Shown: positions 33,489-39,804 of the stretch, piece after piece | How the letters are laid out: every line of letters starts with the position of its first letter | How positions within the stretch are numbered: position 1 is the stretch's first letter | NCBI GenBank assembly: GCA_958295495.1 | Contig: OY282352.1 | Span: 1,116,001 to 1,180,000, forward strand | Direction: 5' to 3' | Length of the DNA stretch: 64,000 bases | Origin: an uncultured Latescibacterota bacterium | GTDB taxonomy: Bacteria; Latescibacterota; UBA2968; UBA8231 | Made by a program: the position numbers and the translations under genes | The notes under the pieces: model-generated | Told to the model about the DNA's origin: nothing | What the model saw: the letters and a program-made list of their open reading frames with translations, nothing else | Database searches by the model: none

Positions 33489-34847
33489 ATGGTCCGGGTT
33501 TGGTCGATTGCGGTGGCTATTGCCGTGCTTGTTAGCTGCGGAGATAATGATGCAGACCCGGTATCATCCATTAGAACCGATGACTGCTCTGAAGTAGGGA
33601 TAAATTGGGCAGGCGACTTTTCGATTGCCACCTCAGAGGATCTAAAGGCCTGGGCAAGCGATGGCAACAGTTGCTTCAGTATTAGTGGCAAGCTGATCAT
33701 TGAGCGAACGACCCTGACCGGCTTGGAGGGCTTGCACAACCTCTATAGTGTCGGCGGTTTGCTACTGCGCTCCAATCTAGCCCTGACCAGCCTAGAGGGC
33801 TTGCACAACCTCACTCGCATTGAAGGGAATCTGGAAATCGTCAACAATAGAGCGTTGACCAATGTGGATGGCTTGCACAAGCTCACCCGCATTGGGGGCA
33901 AGCTGGAAATCAGAGACAATGCGTCCCTGACCGGTCTGGAGGGCCTGCGCAACGTCACCCGCATCGATGGAGACTTGGGGGTCTTCGGCAATGAACCTCT
34001 GGACTATGAGGAAAGAAAACGAAGACATGCTCACAGCTTGGGCGATGAGCAAGCAGCACGCGAGTCCGAGGGAAGTATCTTCAGCGACGGCGAGGCCCTG
34101 TCCAACCTAGAGGGTCTGCGCAACCTGCAAAGCATCGGGGGATCGCTGAAGCTCGGCCTCCCTATTATCGGCTATAACTTTGGTCTAACTACTCTGGAGG
34201 GGCTACGCAGCCTGCAAAGCATTGAGGGCGATCTGCACATCCAGCACAATTTTGCTCTGACCAGCCTAGAAGGTCTGCACAACGTGCAAAGCATCCGCGG
34301 CGAACTGCATATCCTGCACAACGACCTTCTGACCACTCTGGAGGGCTTGGACAACCTGCGAAGCATCGGGGGCAACCTGAGTCTCTACCGCAATGTCTCT
34401 CTGACCAGCTTGGAAGGTCTGCACAACGTGCAAAGCGTTGGAGATGAATTGATAATTCGCGACAATAGACTGCTGACCAGCCTAGAGGGCCTGCACAGCC
34501 TCCAGAGCGTCGGCGGGGCTCTGATGATTTGGGGCAGCGATGCCCTGAAGGACCTAAAGGGCCTAGACGAGCTCACTCGGATCGAGAATCTCCTTATCCA
34601 CGAAAATCATTCTCTGGCCTCTCTCAAAGGCTTGGACAACCTGCAAAGCGTCGGAAGCGTCTTACAGATAGATGGCAACAGGTCTTTGGCCAGCCTCGAA
34701 GGCTTGGACAACCTACAAAGCGTCGGGGAGCACCTGTGGATTGAGGGCAACCCCAACCTGCCGGGCGATCTGGTTCAGGAATTCGCCGCCAGAATAATTG
34801 CCAGTGGCTTTGGGGGCGAGATTACCATTATGGGCAACCAGCCATAG
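33489..34847 (+). CDS. LRR/receptor-L-domain-like repeat lipoprotein
   Basis: A 452-residue lipoprotein with signal MVRVWSIAVAIAVLVSC. After a short domain with two Cys (DDCSEVG and GNSCFSI), the protein is an array of about 24-residue units of the form L-x-S-L-E-G-L-x-N-L-x-S-I-G-G-x-L-x-I-x-x-N, for instance LTSLEGLHNLTRIEGNLEI, LTTLEGLDNLRSIGGNLSL and LASLEGLDNLQSVGEHLWI. This matches the receptor-L/LRR-like solenoid found in exported bacterial proteins. About 30 polar residues (ERKRRHAHSLGDEQAARESE) interrupt the array near 170-200. The ATG at 33489 is preferred over one at 33483 because AGGAG then sits at proper distance. The near-identical 72-base units make it prone to repeat gain or loss. 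It ends the nine-gene run; its stop overlaps no neighbour. A ligand-recognition role is likely. Confidence 0.85.
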   Translation: MVRVWSIAVAIAVLVSCGDNDADPVSSIRTDDCSEVGINWAGDFSIATSEDLKAWASDGNSCFSISGKLIIERTTLTGLEGLHNLYSVGGLLLRSNLALTSLEGLHNLTRIEGNLEIVNNRALTNVDGLHKLTRIGGKLEIRDNASLTGLEGLRNVTRIDGDLGVFGNEPLDYEERKRRHAHSLGDEQAARESEGSIFSDGEALSNLEGLRNLQSIGGSLKLGLPIIGYNFGLTTLEGLRSLQSIEGDLHIQHNFALTSLEGLHNVQSIRGELHILHNDLLTTLEGLDNLRSIGGNLSLYRNVSLTSLEGLHNVQSVGDELIIRDNRLLTSLEGLHSLQSVGGALMIWGSDALKDLKGLDELTRIENLLIHENHSLASLKGLDNLQSVGSVLQIDGNRSLASLEGLDNLQSVGEHLWIEGNPNLPGDLVQEFAARIIASGFGGEITIMGNQP

Positions 34848-34929
34848 CGGAAACCCGTTGCACTCAAATAGGGCGTCGAACGCATCTTCGTGGTTCCAGC
34901 CGTACCAAGGTCCGGGCTTGCCGCTCGGA

Positions 34930-35590
34930 TATCTGCCTCAAAGGGCCGTAGAAACTGAATCAACCGCCGGCCAATATGGCCGCAAAGCGCGAGGGTCGCC
35001 TTGCGCACGGGCGCGTCGGGTAGAAACTGAATCAACCGCCGGCCAATATGGCCGCAGCCAATCAACTCGACTCGCTTGCCGGTCAGATCGCCGCGCAAAT
35101 AGCCGGGATCGTCATTACGGGAAAAGTCAGTATCGCCAGCGATGATGCGGCGGAAATAGGCACCGGCATTGCGCAGGGAAACAAGGATCAAGGCCAGGGT
35201 CCATTCGGCCACTGGGTAGGAGATGCCATTAGTGGTGTCCACCGTGCGGATGCCCCGCTCCCAGGCGGCCTCCACATCAATGCGTTCGGCGAATCAGTCG
35301 CCCGCTACCTCGCCGACGATCTTCAGCCTGGTTGCCCGTTCCATGACCTCGGCGTCTATCCGAGGAGCACCGCAGCAGACGATGATCGCGTCGACGTCCT
35401 CCACCTGATTGAGCAATCGGGTTTTCAGCTCCGTGCTTGGGCTGGGACTGAAGAAGGGCATACCGTCCTCGCAGGCGAACCAGTGCCAGTCGGCAAAAAC
35501 ATTGAGTCGTTCCAAGCCCGGGGTCGTCAAGCAGTTGTCGCGAACTTGCTGATCGCAGGCCAGCATTACCTTTGGACGAGAGGTTGACAT
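34930..35590 (-). pseudogene. Broken D-2-hydroxyacid dehydrogenase gene
   Basis: Minus-strand coding for a D-isomer-specific 2-hydroxyacid dehydrogenase. It begins MSTSRPKVMLACDQQVRDNC and has VDAIIVCCGAPRIDAEVMER, VKIVGEVAGD-like text, GISYPVAEWTLALILVSLRN, and the Rossmann strand GKRVELIGCGHIGRRLIQFL. An in-frame stop at 35294-35296 separates LKIVGEVAGD from FAERIDVEAAWERGI; a CGA-to-TGA change would account for it. A 37-base sequence encoding CGHIGRRLIQFL is repeated (34948-34984 and 35020-35056), creating an in-frame 72-base duplication inside the cofactor-binding fold. The catalytic C-terminal half is missing; the frame continues only into the LRR gene on the other strand. The gene is clearly dead. 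Confidence 0.8.
34948..35056. repeat. 72-base in-frame tandem duplication within the dehydrogenase pseudogene
   Basis: A 37-base block beginning GTAGAAACTGAATC occurs at 34948-34984 and again at 35020-35056, offset by 72 bases. On the minus strand each copy encodes CGHIGRRLIQFL, and the unit is exactly 24 codons. It is a recent-looking duplication inside the nucleotide-binding motif. Confidence 0.85.
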
Positions 35591-35623
35591 GGATCTAGAT
35601 CTCGATTCGGGCTTGTCGAGCAG

Positions 35624-35767
35624 ATATAGCAGTCCTACATGACTTGAAAGCATGGAATGTTCATCGGCACGGTCTTTTCTGCCCATAAGAAGTCATGCCC
35701 GCGAAAGCGGGCTTCACCGCGCCTTTAGGCGTGACATCCAAGCTTGAATGATGTAGGATTGCTATAT
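35624..35767. mobile_element. MITE-like inverted-repeat element, 144 bases
   Basis: Terminal inverted repeats of 17 bases, ATATAGCAGTCCTACAT at 35624-35640 and ATGTAGGATTGCTATAT at 35751-35767, differ at one base. TA dinucleotides sit at both edges, as expected for a TA-targeting transposase. Inside are two further hairpins: GCCCGCGAAAGCGGGC (35697-35712, GAAA loop) and CGCCTTTAGGCG (35720-35731), enclosed by GTCA/TGAC (35692-35695 and 35732-35735), which would fold into a three-way junction. No ORF is inside. It lies beside a decayed gene in an AT-rich accessory stretch. It could be a non-autonomous transposon derivative or a structured-RNA/REP-type repeat; a full-length partner is not in this window. 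Confidence 0.55.
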
Positions 35768-36184
35768 TACAATGTGCAAGAATGTGCGAGCTGTTGTCGC
35801 GGCTCACCATACCGCTACGTCGGAGACAGGACATTGAACTAGCTAGTTCAATGATATACAGGAGGCTTTCATACGACAAGAAATTTGGGTAGTATCCCTA
35901 CCGAAATATGTGAGAGGCCGATATATTGAAAAAATTCTTGACTTCCCTAAACTTTTTATTTTAACTCCCTGATAACTTTGGGATTTTAGCGCATAAGAAA
36001 TGCGGCATGGCTCGCTTTTCGGATAGAACCGTATAGATAATTTTCTAAATTTATGAGAAAGATATTAAAATGGAAGGAGGCAAAGCGTCCCTCGCGCAGC
36101 ATCCAGTTTTCCATTCCTTCCAATCCTGAATTGTACGCATATATACAGGCTGGGAGCCCATCTATTAGGAAGATGAGGTATAAA
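35768..36184 (+). promoter_or_regulatory. AT-rich leader with promoter-like block of the first CBM9-like gene
   Basis: This 417-base stretch has no credible gene. A 22-base block AAATTCTTGACTTC-C-CTAAACT at 35932-35953 recurs, with one change, at 37221-37242 upstream of the second gene copy, at nearly the same distance (about 230-240 bases) from the start codon. It contains a TTGACT -35-like hexamer; the -10 is weak here (TTAACT at 35961-35966). The sequence between block and gene is otherwise not conserved between the copies, so the block is probably functional (promoter or operator). Confidence 0.45.
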
Positions 36185-37141
36185 GTGAAAAAATCTGTGC
36201 TTTTGCTCTTGCCCTGTGCGTTGGCTCTGGCTTTTAGCAGGCCGGCTTTGGGTCACACGGGCTTGGAGTTCTTCCTGCAAGAAGTGCCCGATCCTGACGC
36301 CATGACCATGGACGGAGATGACAGCGACTGGGGCTGGTTCGACAACGATCTCGCCTTGGACAGCAACTTGGATTTTTATTTGACATCAGGCTCAGTCGCT
36401 GAACCAGACGATTATTCTGCCACTTGGCGGCTGGCCTATTCTCGTCCGCCAGACAACCGGCTCTACTTTTTTCTTCGGATTCAGGACGATTCCCTGCGGC
36501 GGCAGGAGCCAGACTTGAAACGCATGTGGCATGACGATTTCACCCAGTTTAACCTCGACAACGACCATTCGGGCGGTCCCGGCCTAGGGGCCAACCTAGA
36601 CGAAGCAAGCAACCACCAGCGCTATCATCTGCGCATATTGCCGGGGCCGGATGGAGTAGCGGCCTTCAACAGCCAGATTGAGGTGCTCGGCGACGAGCAG
36701 TTGAGCTGGACTCAGGATGTAGATCTTTTTGGCAACGTCACGGGTGTATGGGATCTTGCTTGGACGGTTACCCCGCCGGATGCCCAGCACGGCACTCTGG
36801 ATATAGAGGTCACTTGGGAAGGCCGGCTCAAAACCTATGACGCCGTTGGCCTGACCGAGGCGGAGAGCGTAAGGCACGTGTATGAGGATGGTCAGGTCAC
36901 CCACCTTGGGCCGCGGCTCACCGACAACGACGGCAGCCTGTTTCAGTACGATTTTTATCTGAAGGATAGATTTACCGGTGATGAAAACCCGGCCCAATAT
37001 GGCACAGAGGGGGATCAGTTTCCCGACTGGACTTTAATAGGATGCGAAGACTGCCCGAATGCCGGAGGATCAGGAGGAACCGCGGTGGAGAGCTCCTCTT
37101 GGGGCCGGATCAAAAGTCATCTGAGCAATCAGTTGCACTGA
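36185..37141 (+). CDS. Exported CBM9-like protein, copy 1
   Basis: A 318-residue secreted protein. GTG start at 36185 with GAGG 6 bases upstream, chosen because it gives the same length and signal peptide (VKKSVLLLLPCALALAFSRP) as the second copy; the longer frame from 36053 has no counterpart there. The mature part is a CBM9/DOMON-like beta sandwich: MDGDDSDWGWFDNDLALD, ATWRLAYSRPPDNRLYFFLR, IQDDSLRRQE, WHDDFTQFNLDNDHSGG, VWDLAWTVTPPDA and LDIEVTWEGRLKTYDA. Such domains bind polysaccharide or haem-like ligands at the surface. The C-terminus has a Cys pair (CEDCPN), a Gly/Ser linker and the tail SSSWGRIKSHLSNQLH. It is a tandem duplicate of the gene at 37478. Signal and fold are confident; the ligand is unknown. 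Confidence 0.85.
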   Translation: MKKSVLLLLPCALALAFSRPALGHTGLEFFLQEVPDPDAMTMDGDDSDWGWFDNDLALDSNLDFYLTSGSVAEPDDYSATWRLAYSRPPDNRLYFFLRIQDDSLRRQEPDLKRMWHDDFTQFNLDNDHSGGPGLGANLDEASNHQRYHLRILPGPDGVAAFNSQIEVLGDEQLSWTQDVDLFGNVTGVWDLAWTVTPPDAQHGTLDIEVTWEGRLKTYDAVGLTEAESVRHVYEDGQVTHLGPRLTDNDGSLFQYDFYLKDRFTGDENPAQYGTEGDQFPDWTLIGCEDCPNAGGSGGTAVESSSWGRIKSHLSNQLH

Positions 37142-37477
37142 GACCATCTGATGTTGGATCTACCTCAGGAGCTCATGAATTGGCGCTTGATGAGGGCACC
37201 ACTTGGGCGGCTTTTTCGAAAAATTCTTGACTTCTCTAAACTCAACTATAATGTTTCATTGGGAAAGAAGGGCCCATGTATAGAAGCTATCTCATAAATG
37301 GCACCAATCCCATAGAGATCGGCCTCTGCGCTTGTCTAAACAACGGGCGACCAACAAGGGTCAGCCCCCACATAATGAGATAACTTCATAGTAACCTACC
37401 TTGGGCGATCCGGCCCAAGCCCATGTCGGCGCATTATGTGCAGACTGGGAGACCATCCATAGGAGAGGAGATTAAGC
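37142..37477 (+). promoter_or_regulatory. Intergenic region with promoter-like block of the second CBM9-like gene
   Basis: This 336-base gap has no ORF of note. The conserved block of the first copy recurs at 37221-37242 and is followed by a good -10 hexamer, TATAAT at 37247-37252. With TTCTTG (37224-37229) as -35 the spacing is 17; with TTGACT (37227-37232) it is 14. It is probably a sigma70-type promoter giving a leader of about 220 bases. AGGAGAGGAG just before 37478 is the ribosome-binding site. Confidence 0.5.
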
Positions 37478-38434
37478 ATGAAAAGATCCATAATTTTGCC
37501 TTTAGCATGCGCTTTGGCTCTGGCTTTTAGCAGGCCGGCTTTGGGTCACACGGGCTTGGAGTTCTTCCTGCAAGAAGTGCCCGATCCTGACGCCATGACC
37601 ATGGACGGAGATGACGGCGACTGGGGCTGGTTCGACAACGATCTCGCCTTGGACAGCAACTTGGATTTTTATGCGACAAATGGCGAAGTCGTTGAGGCAG
37701 ACGATTATTCTGCCACTTTCCGGCTGGCCTATTCTCGTCCGCCAGACAACCGGCTCTACTTTTTTCTTCGGATTCAGGACGATTCCCTGCGGCGGCAGGA
37801 GCCAGACTTGAAACGCATGTGGCACGATGATTTCACCCAGTTCAACCTCGACAACGACCACTCGGGCGGTCCCGGCTTGGGGGCCAACCTAGACGAGGCG
37901 AGCAACCACCAGCGCTATCATATGCGTATATTGCCGGGGCCGGATGGAGTAGCGGCCTTCAACAGCCAGATCGAGGTGCTCGGCGACGAGCAGTTGAGTT
38001 GGACTCAGGATGTAGATCTTTTTGGCAACGTCACAGGCGTATGGGATCTTGCTTGGACGGTTACCCCGCCGGATGCCCAGCACGGCACTCTGGATGTAGA
38101 GGTCACTTGGGAAGGCCGGCTCAAAACCTATGACGCCGTTGGCCTGACCGAGGCGGAGAGCGTAAGGCACGTGTATGAGGATGGTCAGGTCACCCACATT
38201 GGGCCGCGGCTCGTCGATAGCGACGGCAGCTTGTATCAGCACGATATGTGGCTGAAGGATAGATTTACCGGTGATCAAAACCCGAACTCCTATGACACAC
38301 AGGGGGATTCGTTTCCCGATTGGACTTTAATAGGATGCGAAGACTGCCCGAATGCCGGAGGATCAGGAGGAACCGCGGTGGAGAGCTCCTCCTGGGGCCG
38401 GATCAAAAGTCACCTGAGCAATCGGTTGCGCTGA
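37478..38434 (+). CDS. Exported CBM9-like protein, copy 2
   Basis: A 318-residue secreted protein, same length as copy 1 and almost identical at DNA level over most of the mature region. Differences are clustered: the signal peptide (MKRSIILPLACALALAFSRP), residues about 65-80 (DFYATNGEVVEADD versus DFYLTSGSVAEPDD), and a C-terminal stretch (VDSDGSLYQHDMWLKD, QNPNSYDTQGDSFPDW versus TDNDGSLFQYDFYLKD, ENPAQYGTEGDQFPDW). The core with GDDGDWGWFDNDLALD, FFLRIQDDSLRRQE and WHDDFTQFNLDNDHSGG is invariant, as is the tail SSSWGRIKSHLSNRLR. AGGAG lies upstream of the ATG, behind a strong promoter-like element. The pattern fits duplication followed by gene conversion or selection on binding loops. Confidence 0.85.
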   Translation: MKRSIILPLACALALAFSRPALGHTGLEFFLQEVPDPDAMTMDGDDGDWGWFDNDLALDSNLDFYATNGEVVEADDYSATFRLAYSRPPDNRLYFFLRIQDDSLRRQEPDLKRMWHDDFTQFNLDNDHSGGPGLGANLDEASNHQRYHMRILPGPDGVAAFNSQIEVLGDEQLSWTQDVDLFGNVTGVWDLAWTVTPPDAQHGTLDVEVTWEGRLKTYDAVGLTEAESVRHVYEDGQVTHIGPRLVDSDGSLYQHDMWLKDRFTGDQNPNSYDTQGDSFPDWTLIGCEDCPNAGGSGGTAVESSSWGRIKSHLSNRLR

Positions 38435-38478
38435 GTATCTTTTACATCTGATTTTTTCATTTTGACACTAATCGTCGG

Positions 38479-38511
38479 ACATTGGGCAGAGAGAAACTCT
38501 CTGCCCAATGT
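38479..38511. terminator. Strong hairpin between convergent genes
   Basis: A perfect 15-base inverted repeat, ACATTGGGCAGAGAG / CTCTCTGCCCAATGT, with an AAA loop. It sits 44 bases after the second CBM9-like gene and before the sialidase-like remnant. There is no good T-run on either side, so it may act as a bidirectional transcript end or processing barrier rather than a classical intrinsic terminator. Confidence 0.6.
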
Positions 38512-38539
38512 TAGTTCTACCCAAGGCTCACCTCCGTGG

Positions 38540-38841
38540 TCAATCCCCAATGAGTACGGAAGATAAATAGACGCAAGACTCCCCGTCGGGCGATTCGTAG
38601 GTCGAGTAGTACGCGATGAGCGCGTGGTCGTCGCCCATGGGCAAGATGCCGGCGTAGCCCGTGTCGCCGCCGCTGGGCACCGAATGTCGCCGTCTTCGTA
38701 GAGGAAAACTCCGGTGCGAAGCTGGGTCTGGTCGTGCGAGTTGAAGGGTTCGTTGAATTGGTCGGCCGTGGCGCGAATCCCTTCGTTGCCGCCGCCACCG
38801 CCGTAGATTTTTCTCGTCCAATTCACTTTCACCGCGGCCAT
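38540..38841 (-). pseudogene. Frameshifted sialidase/BNR-like C-terminal remnant
   Basis: Two adjacent minus-strand frames each carry half of a recognisable pattern: IRATADQFNEPFNSHDQTQL followed by RTGVFLYEDGDIR in one, and PSGGDTGYAGILPMGDDHAL followed by IAYYSTYESPDGESCVYLSS in the next, ending at 38540. Together they look like the last segment of an exo-sialidase/BNR-repeat family protein (PSGGDTGY and ALIAYYS are typical endings of such propellers). A one-base shift near 38690 splits them, and the N-terminal 80 per cent is absent. It is a decayed fragment between the hairpin and the MTA phosphorylase gene. Family assignment is from motif style and moderately sure. Confidence 0.5.
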
Positions 38842-38861
38842 GCCATTCGTCCTTTCGCCAC

Positions 38862-39734
38862 TTAATCCCAATACTTTCCGTAGAGTACGCGGAGCCGCTC
38901 CTTCGCCTCTAAGGGAATCGCCGCTGGGTCGGTGACGATGGCGCGTTCGGCAGCGCGCAAACAAGGGCAAGCGGATTTGGTCGGCAGGCGCATGGCAACC
39001 TCGGAGACGATCTGCTCGGCCAAGGCACTGTTAGCCTGTAGCACCGCTAGCACTTGATCGACGGTCACGTCTTCTTCCTCCTCGTGCCAGCAATCGTAGT
39101 CCGTGCCCGTCGCCAGCAGCGCGTAACACATTTCTGCCTCGCGCGCCAGCTTGGCCTCGGGCAGAGCGGTCATGCTGATCACGGCCGCGCCCACGGCGTT
39201 GCGGTAGAAATGCGACTCAGCGCGGGTGGAAAAGGCCGGCCCCTCCATGCAGAGGTAAGTGCCGCCCGCGTGGACGTTGGCATCCGCCGCCTGGGCCGCA
39301 GCAATGACCTCGCCCCGCAACGTCTCGCAAAACGGGTCGGCAAACATCAGATGTCCGACGATACCGTCGCCGAAGAACGTCGATGGGCGTTGTCCGCGCG
39401 TGCGATCGAAAATTTGGTCGGGCACAATCATGTCCCCAGGCCGGATATTCTCCTGCATGATGCCGCAGGCACTGATGGCTAAAACGTGGTTCACACCTAG
39501 TTGCTTGAGCGCGTGGATATTGGCGCGAGAAGGCACTTCGCTCGGCAGCAGCCGATGCCCCCGGCCATGTCGCGGCAGAAAATGCACTGTGCGCCCGCCA
39601 ATTTGCGCCTCGACAATGGCGTCCGAGGGCGCGCCAAAGGGCGTGTCTAGCCGGTGCTCGGCGACCGTTTCGACCCCTTCTATATGGTACAACCCCGACC
39701 CACCGATGACGCCCAAAACTGTGGATTGACTCAT
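38862..39734 (-). CDS. mtnP: S-methyl-5'-thioadenosine phosphorylase
   Basis: A 290-residue purine nucleoside phosphorylase-family enzyme of the MTA branch. It begins MSQSTVLGVIGGSGLYHIEG with the phosphate-binding GGSG loop, then LPRHGRGHRLLPSEVPSRAN, the MEGPAFSTRAE ribose/phosphate loop, MTALPEAKLAREAEMCYALL, and TGTDYDCWHEEEE with the base-recognition Asp typical of MTAP. It cleaves methylthioadenosine with phosphate to adenine and methylthioribose-1-phosphate, the entry to methionine salvage. The start at 39734 follows AGGAGGTGGCA; the frame is open to 39917 but that would overlap the helicase gene. It is divergent from the helicase with 70 bases between the genes. Alternative members of the family cleave inosine or guanosine, but the DYDCW motif favours MTA. 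Confidence 0.9.
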   Translation of the reverse strand: MSQSTVLGVIGGSGLYHIEGVETVAEHRLDTPFGAPSDAIVEAQIGGRTVHFLPRHGRGHRLLPSEVPSRANIHALKQLGVNHVLAISACGIMQENIRPGDMIVPDQIFDRTRGQRPSTFFGDGIVGHLMFADPFCETLRGEVIAAAQAADANVHAGGTYLCMEGPAFSTRAESHFYRNAVGAAVISMTALPEAKLAREAEMCYALLATGTDYDCWHEEEEDVTVDQVLAVLQANSALAEQIVSEVAMRLPTKSACPCLRAAERAIVTDPAAIPLEAKERLRVLYGKYWD

Positions 39735-39804
39735 TGCCACCTCCTGTGAGAATACAAGTGTCTGATAGCGCCGCTTAAAATATGCCCTATCTTCAGAATC
39801 TACC

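Noticed and set aside
33489..34847. Regular 72-base repeats considered as a CRISPR array
   Set aside because: The repeats stay in one reading frame, have no spacers and encode an LRR-type solenoid.
34775..35275. 166-codon minus-strand frame as an intact dehydrogenase
   Set aside because: It is the back part of a gene interrupted by a stop, contains a duplicated Rossmann segment and ends in shadow of the LRR gene.
36053..36184. N-terminal extension of the first CBM9-like protein
   Set aside because: The second copy has no counterpart; the GTG at 36185 aligns exactly with the second copy's ATG and has a ribosome-binding site.
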